A stretch of 64,000 nt of DNA, from NCBI GenBank assembly GCA_028280505.1, contig JANQLO010000049.1, positions 61,975 through 125,974 on the forward strand, given 5' to 3'. This DNA comes from Chromatiales bacterium (GTDB taxonomy: Bacteria > Pseudomonadota > Gammaproteobacteria > Chromatiales > Chromatiaceae). The stretch's first letter is position 1, and every line of letters begins with the position of its first letter. The position numbers were made by a program, and so were the translations under genes. Below are positions 45,920 to 53,656 of this stretch, in pieces. The notes beneath the pieces are model-generated. The model worked only from the letters and a program-made list of their open reading frames with translations. It did no database searches and was not told the DNA's origin.

Positions 45920-46837
45920 TTAGGTTTCCTCCGCTTTGGGCAGGCGCTGAAAATAGCGTGCCCGGTAGACGAGTCTCTTGGCGCCGATTGTCGGGTCGTC
46001 GCGAAAACCGTCCCGACGATGCAGGATGTTGTTGCTGATGACGCCTTCACCGGCCTGTAACCGATAACGGAAGATGTGGTCGTCGCCGTATTTGAACAGG
46101 TCGAGCAAAAAGGCAGCTGCATCGCGGGTCAACGGGTCGTCTTTCCAGATGACATTGCGCTGACGCGCCGAGTAACGCATATGCAGGCTGCCGTCTTGTG
46201 GCGACAGCGAAAACACCGGCCCACTGTGATCGGGACGGATCTCTTCCCCATGTTCGGTATTGCTGGGTATGGTAAAGGCGTCCGACGCCATCAATGCCTT
46301 GATCCACTCCGGGTTTTCATCGCGTATGCGGATATAGGCCACCTCGTGATCGAACAATTCGCTTTCGCCACCTTCCGACGCCGGCTGTGCGCATAGCAAC
46401 AACCAGGCGCGGATCTGATGATCGGTAGCGTTGTAGTAGCCGTCCGTATGCCAGCCCAGCGGTCTGTTGGTGTAGGGGATGTAGATGTTGTCGGTCGCGG
46501 TTTCCTTGACTGTGATTGCGGTCACCCCGCTGTCTTCCGCGCAAAGATTTTGATCGATCTCCAGCAGGCCGATGCGACGGCCGAAGGCACGAAGCTGTTC
46601 CTCGATGTCGTCGAGTGCGCCGCGTACCTGGAAGGGGACGAAATTGCGATGTTCGCAGGTAAGCAACAAGCGCTTACGTTCGGCCGATGACAACTCGCCG
46701 AGTGTGTCTATTTTCACCATGTCCGGCAGACCGGTCGCGGCCAGTTTCGTGCGGCGCCAGGCCTGATATTCGTCGTCGGCGGATAGTACGAATGGGGACC
46801 TCGTCGGGATGGTGGTCAAGGGTTGGGTCGAGGGCAT
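45920..46837 (-). CDS. TauD/TfdA-family Fe(II)/2OG oxygenase
   Basis: 305 residues from ATG 46837, preceded by GGAGG; a second ATG seven codons upstream lacks one. Iron ligands are in PLGWHTDGYYNATDHQ (His-x-Asp, about 128-143) and NNILHRRDGFRDD (distal His, about 262-274), with RLVYRARYFQRL supplying the 2-oxoglutarate arginine. TauD releases sulfite from taurine, but the family covers many substrates and the N-terminal region here differs from TauD. First gene of the operon with the 62-aa, 238-aa and Cas6-like genes, divergent from dsrA. A role in organosulfur use is possible. Confidence 0.85.
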   Translation of the reverse strand: MPSTQPLTTIPTRSPFVLSADDEYQAWRRTKLAATGLPDMVKIDTLGELSSAERKRLLLTCEHRNFVPFQVRGALDDIEEQLRAFGRRIGLLEIDQNLCAEDSGVTAITVKETATDNIYIPYTNRPLGWHTDGYYNATDHQIRAWLLLCAQPASEGGESELFDHEVAYIRIRDENPEWIKALMASDAFTIPSNTEHGEEIRPDHSGPVFSLSPQDGSLHMRYSARQRNVIWKDDPLTRDAAAFLLDLFKYGDDHIFRYRLQAGEGVISNNILHRRDGFRDDPTIGAKRLVYRARYFQRLPKAEET

Positions 46838-47245
46838 GCTGGCCTCCGGTGCGGGCAAACAGGAGCCGATGATTCGTCTCCTAATTAAGTATGTTAGGAT
46901 ACGTTAAATCATCAGTTAGGCCCATATTTTCGGTTTGTCACGTAGTTTCAGGCACATGGCGTCGATGTTTGATCCAGGTCAAGTCTTGAAATATCTCCAA
47001 AGGGATAGGCCGCTATTCCCCTCATCCCCCAATGGTGGAGTATGGCAATCGTCAATGCTCCCCTAATATTAGCCATCGTTGATAGGGGGCGAATGCCGAT
47101 ACGGCGAGTGTGCGGATTGGCTCCATCGCAATCCAATCTCCTATCCCGAGAGCGACCACAGGATTACGTCTAGCGGTCGAGTCCGTCGACCCGAAGACAG
47201 CGGATTTCCGCCAAATACGAACGATTAGTCAGGAGAAACAACGAC
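46838..47245. promoter_or_regulatory. Divergent promoter region between tauD-like operon and dsrA
   Basis: About 400 bases with no gene. It is visibly richer in A/T than its sides over 46880-47100. It must contain the dsr promoter and that of the Cas6-like operon, and it holds the FNR-like palindrome described separately. AGGAG at 47231-47235 is the ribosome binding site of dsrA. Confidence 0.6.
46969..46982. promoter_or_regulatory. CRP/FNR-family binding site candidate
   Basis: TTGATCCAGGTCAA matches the TTGAT-N4-ATCAA consensus of FNR/ANR-type regulators at nine of ten half-site bases. It is 264 bases before the dsrA start and about 130 bases before the divergent start. It could give oxygen- or nitrate-responsive control to either unit. 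Confidence 0.5.
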
Positions 47246-48496
47246 ATGGCAATCGACCAGTATCCAACACCCATGCTCGATCAGCTGGAAGAGGGTCCTT
47301 GGCCCAGCTTCATCAGCGGTATCAAGCGTCTGCGCGATCAGCACCCGGAACAGCGTATCAACGAAGTGACCAACTCGCTGCTCGGTCAGCTCGAACACTC
47401 TTATGAAACCCGTAAGGGCTATTGGAAAGGCGGCACCGTATCCGTTTACGGCTACGGCGGCGGTATCATTCCGCGTTTCTCCGAGGTTGGTAAGGCCTTC
47501 CCTGAATCGAAAGAATTCCACACCCTGCGCGTTCAGCCGCCTGCGGGTAACCACTACAGCACCGACATGCTGCGTCAGCTTGCCGATAGCTGGGAAAAGT
47601 GGGGTTCAGGTCTGGTGACCTTCCATGGTCAGACCGGCAATATCATGTTCATCGGTACGACCACCGAGGGTACCCAGCACTTCTTCGACGAGATCAACGA
47701 CTACGGTTGGGATCTCGGTGGTGCCGGTCCTTGCGTACGTACCGCGATGTCCTGTGTCGGTGCCGCGCGTTGCGAAATGTCTTGCGCCAACGAGCAGAAG
47801 GCGCACCGTCTGCTGGTGAACAACTTCACCGATGACGTGCACCGTCCGGCGCTGCCTTATAAGTTCAAGTTCAAGGTCTCGGGTTGTCCGAACGACTGTC
47901 AGAACGCCATCGAGCGCGCAGACTTCGCCGTTATCGGCACCTGGCGCGACGATATGAAAGTCAACCAGGACGAGTGGAAGGCCTATGTCGGCCGCAAGGG
48001 TCGCGAGCATGTGATCGATAACATCATCACCCGCTGCCCCACCAATGCCTTGTCGCTGAAAGACGACGACTCGCTCGAGGTCAATAACAAGGACTGCGTG
48101 CGCTGCATGCATTGTCTGAACGTTGTGCCGAAGGCGTTGCACCCCGGCGATGACAAAGGTGTCACCATCCTGATCGGCGGTAAGCGTACGCTGAAGATCG
48201 GTGATCTGATGGGTACGGTAGTCGTACCGTTCAAGAAGCTCGAAACCGAAGAAGACTGGGAATCATTGGTCGAACTCGCGGAAGAGATTATCGATTTCTG
48301 GGCCGAGAATGCGCTGGAGCACGAACGCTGTGGCGAAATGATCGAGCGCATCGGCTTGGTCAACTTCCTCGAAGGCGTCGGCGTCGAGGTCGATCCGAAT
48401 ATGGTCAACCATCCGCGCGAGTCTTCCTACGTCCGTATGGACGGTTGGGACGACGAAGCGGTCAAGTGGTTCGATCGTCAGGCCGAAGCGTCCTGA
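47246..48496 (+). CDS. dsrA: Reverse dissimilatory sulfite reductase alpha subunit
   Basis: 416 residues. The siroheme-[4Fe-4S] cysteines are in SCVGAARCEMSCANEQ (about 168-183) and SGCPNDCQNAIE (about 212-223). A ferredoxin-type insert has RCPTNALSL and KDCVRCMHCLNVVPKAL (about 283-299). With DsrB it forms the alpha2beta2 enzyme that, in sulfur oxidizers, oxidizes DsrC-bound sulfur to sulfite in the cytoplasm. The presence of dsrL, dsrEFH and dsrNRS shows the reverse (oxidative) type rather than the sulfate-reducer type. First gene of a 15-gene operon. Confidence 0.97.
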   Translation: MAIDQYPTPMLDQLEEGPWPSFISGIKRLRDQHPEQRINEVTNSLLGQLEHSYETRKGYWKGGTVSVYGYGGGIIPRFSEVGKAFPESKEFHTLRVQPPAGNHYSTDMLRQLADSWEKWGSGLVTFHGQTGNIMFIGTTTEGTQHFFDEINDYGWDLGGAGPCVRTAMSCVGAARCEMSCANEQKAHRLLVNNFTDDVHRPALPYKFKFKVSGCPNDCQNAIERADFAVIGTWRDDMKVNQDEWKAYVGRKGREHVIDNIITRCPTNALSLKDDDSLEVNNKDCVRCMHCLNVVPKALHPGDDKGVTILIGGKRTLKIGDLMGTVVVPFKKLETEEDWESLVELAEEIIDFWAENALEHERCGEMIERIGLVNFLEGVGVEVDPNMVNHPRESSYVRMDGWDDEAVKWFDRQAEAS

Positions 48497-48525
48497 CTCG
48501 AACCTCTGGTTAAATCGTTCAACCG

Positions 48526-48547
48526 CGAGGTGGCGTTAGCCGCCTCG
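48526..48547 (+). promoter_or_regulatory. Intercistronic hairpin between dsrA and dsrB
   Basis: CGAGGTGGC (48526-48534) pairs with GCCGCCTCG (48539-48547) through one G-T wobble and a GTTA loop. No T run follows. It is a plausible mRNA-stability element between the two enzyme subunit genes. Confidence 0.55.
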
Positions 48548-48591
48548 GCGGGAAAGCTACACGCAAATAGCCCCGCTTTTTGGAGGGAAAA

Positions 48592-49665
48592 ATGGCGAAA
48601 GATATGCGCGAACCGATCGAGACCGGCTGTCCCGATCCGTTCCAGTACATGCACCCGGTCATGCGTCGCAACTTCGGTATGTGGGCGTATCACGAGCATC
48701 CACGTCCCGGCGTTCTGCTGCACGTGGCCAAAAACGGCGACAAGGTATGGACCGTGCGCGTCGGCACCCAGCGTATTCTCGATGTGTTCACCCTGCGCAC
48801 TTTGTGCGACATCGGCGACACCTATGGTGAGGGCTATGTGCACTTCACCATTCGCTCGAACATCGAATACATGGTCACCGACGAAGCCAAGGTCGAGCCG
48901 CTGATCAAGGCGGTCGAAGATGCCGGCTTTATTGTCGGTGGTACCCAGAACTCGGTCACCATGATTTCGCATACCCAGGGCTGGCTGCACTGCGACATTC
49001 CGGGCACCGACGCCTCCGGTGTGGTCAAGTCGATGATGGACGAACTCATCGACGAGTTCCGTAATGCGAACATGCCGAACCGGGTTCATATCACGACTTC
49101 TTGCTGTCAGATCAACTGCGGTGGTCAGGGCGATATCGCGATCAACGTGCAGCACACCAAGCCGCCGAAGATCAATCACGACCTGGTTGCCAATGTCTGT
49201 GAACGTCCCTCGGTCGTCGCGCGTTGCCCGGTCGCGGCCATTCGACCGGCCATGGTCAACGGCAAGCCGTCGTTGGAAGTCGACGAGAAGAAGTGCATCT
49301 GCTGCGGTGCCTGCTTCCCGCCGTGTCCGCCGATGCAGATCAACGATGCCGAGCACACCAAGCTGGCGATCTGGGTGGGCGGTAACCACTCCAACGCACG
49401 TGGTAAGCCGACCTTCCAAAAGCTGGTCGCCGCCGGTATCCCGAACAACCCGCCGCGCTGGCCGGAGGCCACCGCGATCGTCAAGCGTATTCTCAAGGCT
49501 TATAAAGAGGGCGCGCGTGACTGGGAGCGTATCAACGAGTGGATCGAGCGCATCGGCTGGCCGCGTTTCTTCGAGGAAGTCGAGTTGCCGTTCACCAAGT
49601 ACCATATCGACAACTGGCGTGGTTCGCGTAAGAGCCTGAACTCTTCCGCCTACATCCGCTTCTGA
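48592..49665 (+). CDS. dsrB: Reverse dissimilatory sulfite reductase beta subunit
   Basis: 357 residues from ATG 48592, directly behind GGAGGG; the TTG 12 bases earlier is inside the ribosome binding site. Siroheme-cluster motifs are TTSCCQINCGGQGDIAINVQ (about 163-182) and NVCERPSVVARCPVAAIRPA, with ferredoxin-type KKCICCGACFPPCPPMQI (about 232-249). In DsrB the C-x5-C / C-x3-C arrangement with the doubled SCC is usual. It pairs with DsrA. The gene follows dsrA by about 95 bases containing the hairpin. Confidence 0.97.
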   Translation: MAKDMREPIETGCPDPFQYMHPVMRRNFGMWAYHEHPRPGVLLHVAKNGDKVWTVRVGTQRILDVFTLRTLCDIGDTYGEGYVHFTIRSNIEYMVTDEAKVEPLIKAVEDAGFIVGGTQNSVTMISHTQGWLHCDIPGTDASGVVKSMMDELIDEFRNANMPNRVHITTSCCQINCGGQGDIAINVQHTKPPKINHDLVANVCERPSVVARCPVAAIRPAMVNGKPSLEVDEKKCICCGACFPPCPPMQINDAEHTKLAIWVGGNHSNARGKPTFQKLVAAGIPNNPPRWPEATAIVKRILKAYKEGARDWERINEWIERIGWPRFFEEVELPFTKYHIDNWRGSRKSLNSSAYIRF

Positions 49666-49695
49666 TAACGGCTACCGACGAGGTCATACGTAGCG

Positions 49696-50088
49696 ATGAA
49701 ACTGGCAGTGCAGGTAAACGAGGGTCCCTATCAGCATCAGGCGACCGACTCGGCATACCACTTCACCAAGGCGGCCCTGGAGAAGGGTCACGAGGTGTTC
49801 CGTGTATTCTTCTATCACGATGGTGTGCTCAATGGCACCCGACTGACCACCCCGCCGCAGGACGATCGAAATATCGTCAATCGTTGGGTGGAGTTGGCGG
49901 AAAAGTATGATCTCGATTTGGTGCTCTGCGTCGCCGCGGCCCAGCGCCGCGGTCTCGTGGACGAAGGCGAGGCGGAACGTAACGGTAAGGACGCGACCAA
50001 CATCGCGCCCAAGTTCCGAATCTCGGGGCTGGGACAGTTGATCGAGGCCGCGATCCAGGCCGAGCGTCTGGTCGTATTTGGTGACTGA
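49696..50088 (+). CDS. dsrE: DsrE, sulfur transferase subunit of DsrEFH
   Basis: 130 residues of the DsrE/TusD family. The active-site cysteine is Cys78 in DLVLCVAAAQRRGL, the same position as the sulfur-binding Cys78 known in Allochromatium vinosum DsrE. DsrEFH is an alpha2beta2gamma2 sulfurtransferase that takes sulfur from rhodanese/TusA and passes it to DsrC. The gene is 30 bases after dsrB and 14 before dsrF. Confidence 0.96.
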   Translation: MKLAVQVNEGPYQHQATDSAYHFTKAALEKGHEVFRVFFYHDGVLNGTRLTTPPQDDRNIVNRWVELAEKYDLDLVLCVAAAQRRGLVDEGEAERNGKDATNIAPKFRISGLGQLIEAAIQAERLVVFGD

Positions 50089-50102
50089 GGGGAAGACTAG
50101 CG

Positions 50103-50510
50103 ATGTCTGATATCAAGAAGTTCATGTATCTGAACCGTCGTGCACCCTACGGCACCATCTATGCCTGGGAGTCGTTGGAAGTGGTATTGATCGGCGCGGC
50201 TTTCGACCAGGAAGTCAGCCTGATGTTCGCCGACGACGGTGTGTATCAGCTGGTTAAAGGTAGCGATACCTCCGAGTCGGACATGAAAAATTTCATGCCG
50301 ACTTATCGCACACTGGGCGATTATGGCTGTCGCCATATGTATGTCGACAAGGCCTCGCTGGAGGCTCGTGGGCTGACTCAGGACGATCTCATCGAGGTTG
50401 CCTGGGAAGACTTCGAGACCGAGGAAGAAGTCGACAACATCGTCGAAATCGTGGATACGGATCAGGTTGCGAAGCTGATGGCCGAATCCGAAGTCGTATT
50501 CAGCTTCTGA
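50103..50510 (+). CDS. dsrF: DsrF, subunit of DsrEFH
   Basis: 135 residues of the DsrF/TusC type: KFMYLNRRAPYGTIYAWESL (about 6-25), LMFADDGVYQLVKGSD (about 43-58) and GDYGCRHMYVDKASLEARGL (about 73-92). DsrF proteins are structural partners in the hexamer and carry no essential active-site cysteine. Ten bases separate it from dsrH. Confidence 0.95.
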   Translation: MSDIKKFMYLNRRAPYGTIYAWESLEVVLIGAAFDQEVSLMFADDGVYQLVKGSDTSESDMKNFMPTYRTLGDYGCRHMYVDKASLEARGLTQDDLIEVAWEDFETEEEVDNIVEIVDTDQVAKLMAESEVVFSF

Positions 50511-50520
50511 GGGCGTTCCG

Positions 50521-50829
50521 ATGGCCGATTTGCACACCGTTAATAAATCACCCTTCGAAAAGAACTCGCTCGAAGCGGCGATCAAGTTTTCCACGGCCGG
50601 CTCGGCAATCCTTCTGATTGAGGATGGCGTTTATGGTGCCGTTAAAGGCACTGTGGCCGAGGACATGGTGAAAGGCGCCATGGGCGATAAGAAACTGTAT
50701 GCCCTGAAGTCCGATCTCATGGCACGCGCCATCAAGGATGATCGCGTAATCGACGGTATAGAAGTCGTCGACTATGCAGGTTTCGTCGATCTGGTGGAAG
50801 CCAACGACAAGGTACAGGCCTGGTTGTAA
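50521..50829 (+). CDS. dsrH: DsrH, subunit of DsrEFH lacking the conserved cysteine
   Basis: 102 residues of the DsrH/TusB type, starting MADLHTVNKSPFEKNSLEAA and ending YAGFVDLVEANDKVQAWL. In A. vinosum DsrH a cysteine occupies position 20 of the same block (SLESC); here positions 19-20 are Ala-Ala and the whole protein contains no cysteine. As DsrE Cys78 is the sulfur carrier in that system, the complex may still work. All other family features are normal. Confidence 0.93.
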   Translation: MADLHTVNKSPFEKNSLEAAIKFSTAGSAILLIEDGVYGAVKGTVAEDMVKGAMGDKKLYALKSDLMARAIKDDRVIDGIEVVDYAGFVDLVEANDKVQAWL

Positions 50830-50874
50830 AACCTCGCCGCTACAGCACACGCTTTTTTTGTTGAGGAGATAGAT

Positions 50875-51207
50875 ATGCCTATCGAGGTAAATGGTAAGAG
50901 CTTGGAAACCGACGAAGAGGGTTACCTGGCGAATATCAACGAGTGGGAGCCCGGCGTGGCCGAGGTCATGGCGAAGGAAGACGAACTGGACCTGACCGAT
51001 GAACATTGGGACATCATCAACTTCCTGCGCGATTACTACGAAGAGTATCAGATCGCGCCGGCAGTTCGTGTTCTGACCAAGGCGGTCGGCAAGAAGCTGG
51101 GCAAAGACAAGGGTAACAGCAAGTATTTGTACGGCCTGTTTCCGTATGGACCTGGTAAGCAGGCTTGCCGTTACGCCGGTTTGCCGAAGCCGACTGGCTG
51201 CGTCTGA
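50875..51207 (+). CDS. dsrC: DsrC, sulfur carrier with both redox cysteines
   Basis: 110 residues. The C-terminal arm is GKQACRYAGLPKPTGCV with Cys98 and the penultimate Cys109, so it is a canonical DsrC able to form the intramolecular disulfide and trisulfide. LTDEHWDIINFLRDYYEEYQ (about 41-60) is the helix shared with the cysteine-free paralogue at 43705. DsrC is the substrate of rDsrAB and DsrMKJOP. GAGGAGATAG lies before the ATG. The 45-base gap to dsrH may allow separate control. Confidence 0.97.
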   Translation: MPIEVNGKSLETDEEGYLANINEWEPGVAEVMAKEDELDLTDEHWDIINFLRDYYEEYQIAPAVRVLTKAVGKKLGKDKGNSKYLYGLFPYGPGKQACRYAGLPKPTGCV

Positions 51208-51282
51208 TCCGCAGTTGATTTCCCGGGCGGTGCCGATTCGTCGGCTCGCCCGGCCCTCAAACGAAGAGAGGTTTTCGGAAAC

Positions 51283-52026
51283 ATGTCGTTTCTGACGATC
51301 GCATTTGCCGCACTGTTTTATGCCGCTACCATCTTATTGGTCGTGGGCTTGGTTCGTCGTGTCATGCTGTACTGGAAGACGCCGGCGCCGTTGAAGATTC
51401 CGACGACGCCCGCTCCGGTTACGCAAAGCGGCGTCGTGTTGCGCATGTTCCGCGAAGTGGTGTTTTTCGAAAGCCTTTTCAAGTCGACCAAGTGGACCTG
51501 GCTGTTCGGGTGGTTGTTCCACATGGCCATGTTCGCGGTGTTGTTCCGTCACCTGCGTTACTTCACCGAGTCCGAAATCATCATGGCAGCAGTGACCTTC
51601 GTCAGTCCTCTGTTCAAGTACCTGGCATTCGCCATGATCATCGGTTTGCTGGGACTTTGGGCGCGCCGGTTGTTCGTTGATCGGGTGCGGTACATCTCGT
51701 CGCCGTCAGATCACCTGATGCTGTTGTTGCTGCTGCTGATCGGTATCAGTGGTGCCATGACCACCTTTGTCGCTCACACCGACGTGGTCGCGGTCAAGGC
51801 ATTCTTTATGGCCCTGATCTATTTCAATTTCAGCGAGATGCCGAATCTGCCGAGCGATCCCTTCATGGTGCTGCACCTGTTGCTGGTCGCGCTGCTGATG
51901 ATCATCTTCCCGATCAGCAAACTGCTGCACGCACCCGGTGTGTTTTTCAGTCCGACCCGCAATCAGGTCGACAATCCTCGCGAGCAGCGCCACATCGCCG
52001 AATGGGCGAGCAAGCTGGAACAGTAA
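51283..52026 (+). CDS. dsrM: DsrM, membrane cytochrome b-like subunit of DsrMKJOP
   Basis: 247 residues with about five transmembrane segments, for example LTIAFAALFYAATILLVVGL (about 3-22), FGWLFHMAMFAVLFRHLRYF (about 74-93) and HLLLVALLMIIFPISKLLHA (about 204-223). Histidines at HMAM, RHLR, HLLL and LLHA are the likely heme b ligands, as in NarI-like subunits. DsrM passes electrons between quinone and the DsrK cofactor. Length matches the sulfur-oxidizer DsrM. Confidence 0.95.
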   Translation: MSFLTIAFAALFYAATILLVVGLVRRVMLYWKTPAPLKIPTTPAPVTQSGVVLRMFREVVFFESLFKSTKWTWLFGWLFHMAMFAVLFRHLRYFTESEIIMAAVTFVSPLFKYLAFAMIIGLLGLWARRLFVDRVRYISSPSDHLMLLLLLLIGISGAMTTFVAHTDVVAVKAFFMALIYFNFSEMPNLPSDPFMVLHLLLVALLMIIFPISKLLHAPGVFFSPTRNQVDNPREQRHIAEWASKLEQ

Positions 52027-52047
52027 GTCGGAGCAAGGTCAGCGATT

Positions 52048-53583
52048 ATGGCGAAAGTAGAATTCCAGATCCCTGAGCTGAAAGAGTATCCCGAGGTACC
52101 GCCGGTCGTACCCGGTACCATGGCGCACAGCCAGCCCTTTATCGCCAAGCCGGATTTCCAGGAGCCGCTGAATTTTCCTGGCGAACTCGTCGACGGTTGG
52201 CAGGACAAAGCGATCGAAGCCATGGGCGACCTGCTCGGTAAATATCGCTCGCTGCAGGTCTATCTGGATTCCTGCGTGAAATGCGGCGCCTGTACCGATA
52301 AGTGCCATTACTATTTGGGTACACAAGATCCGAAGAACATGCCGGTCGGTCGTCAGGATCTGTTGCGTAAAGTCTATCGGCGTTACTTCACCTTTGCCGG
52401 TAAGTACTTTCCCAAGCTCGTCGGTGCCGAGGACTTCACCAAAGAGGTGCTCGACGATTGGTACAGCTATTTCCATCAGTGCTCGCAGTGTCGTCGTTGC
52501 TCGGTGTTCTGCCCCTATGGGATCGACACCGCCGAGATCTCGATGGCCGCTCGGGAGATCATGGATCGCATCGGGGTCGGGCAGAAGTACTGCAACGAGA
52601 TCATCGGTAAGGTCTACAAGATCGGCAACAACCTCGGCCTGCCGGAGATGGCGCTGGCCGATACCCTCGAAGGCCTGGAAGAGGACGTCGAGGACGAGAC
52701 CGGCGTCGCGGTGAAGTATCCGCTCGACGTCAAGGGTGCGGATATACTGTTGGTGACGCCGTCGGCCGACTTCTTCGCCGAGCCGCATGTCGACGGCCTG
52801 ATCGGTTATGGGAAGGTATTCCACGAGGCCGGTGTCTCCTGGACCCTGAGTTCCAAGGCCTCGGAAGCGGCCAATTTCGGTATGTTCATCGGCTCTTACG
52901 AAAACATGCGTCGGGTGTCGATGCGTATTCGTGAGGCTGCGCTGGAGTTGGGCGTCAAGCGCATCATCTTCGGTGAGTGTGGCCATGCCTGGCGCGTGGC
53001 TTACAGTTTCCTGAACACCCTGGCCGGACCCTTCGACTTCCTCGATCCCAAGTATCCGGTGCCGCAACACATCCTGGAATTCACGTGGAACGAGATCCAG
53101 AAGGGTACGCTGAACATCGACAAGTCGGCCAATGACGACATGGTCGTGACCTTCCACGATTCGTGCAACGTCGCGCGTGCTTCGCGCATGGGTGACGAGC
53201 CGGGCGGTCAGTTCAAGATTCCGCGCAATGTGATCAAGGCGGTGTGCGACCATTTTGTCGACATGGCCCCCGAGACCATCCATGAAAGCACCTTCTGCTG
53301 CGGCGGCGGTGGCGGTTTGTTGACCGATGACCTGATGGAACTGCGGGTCAAGGGTGCCAAGCCGCGTATGGAAGCGCTGAAGAACGTTATCGAAGAGGAC
53401 GGCGTGACCAATATGGCGGCGATTTGCGCAATCTGCAAATCGCAGTTTACCAAGGTGCTGCCGTACTACGGCTTGGACATGGACATGATCGTCAGTGTCC
53501 ATCAATTGGTGTCGAATGCCATCGTGCTGACCGGTCAGGGCGATGATGACGATGAGAGTGAATCCGCAGACGATGCCGCCTGA
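52048..53583 (+). CDS. dsrK: DsrK, HdrD-like iron-sulfur catalytic subunit
   Basis: 511 residues. Two [4Fe-4S] sites occur, SCVKCGACTDKCHYY (about 73-87) and CSQCRRCSVFCPYG (about 149-162). The CCG-type region holds FHDSCNVARASRMGDEPGG (about 369) and STFCCGGGGGLLTDDLME (about 413), which bind the noncubane cluster for DsrC disulfide/trisulfide chemistry. The tail is acidic (DDDDESESADDAA). It starts 21 bases after dsrM. Confidence 0.96.
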   Translation: MAKVEFQIPELKEYPEVPPVVPGTMAHSQPFIAKPDFQEPLNFPGELVDGWQDKAIEAMGDLLGKYRSLQVYLDSCVKCGACTDKCHYYLGTQDPKNMPVGRQDLLRKVYRRYFTFAGKYFPKLVGAEDFTKEVLDDWYSYFHQCSQCRRCSVFCPYGIDTAEISMAAREIMDRIGVGQKYCNEIIGKVYKIGNNLGLPEMALADTLEGLEEDVEDETGVAVKYPLDVKGADILLVTPSADFFAEPHVDGLIGYGKVFHEAGVSWTLSSKASEAANFGMFIGSYENMRRVSMRIREAALELGVKRIIFGECGHAWRVAYSFLNTLAGPFDFLDPKYPVPQHILEFTWNEIQKGTLNIDKSANDDMVVTFHDSCNVARASRMGDEPGGQFKIPRNVIKAVCDHFVDMAPETIHESTFCCGGGGGLLTDDLMELRVKGAKPRMEALKNVIEEDGVTNMAAICAICKSQFTKVLPYYGLDMDMIVSVHQLVSNAIVLTGQGDDDDESESADDAA

Positions 53584-53656
53584 GACAGGCATCGCTGCAC
53601 ACGAAACAACATCGATCCCGAGGGATCACAGGGCATTAAAGTAAGGAGAGTTTTAG

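Noticed and set aside
52039..53592. Long open frame on the minus strand of about 517 codons opposite dsrK
   Set aside because: It mirrors dsrK codon positions almost exactly, has no family similarity, and results from the codon bias of dsrK.
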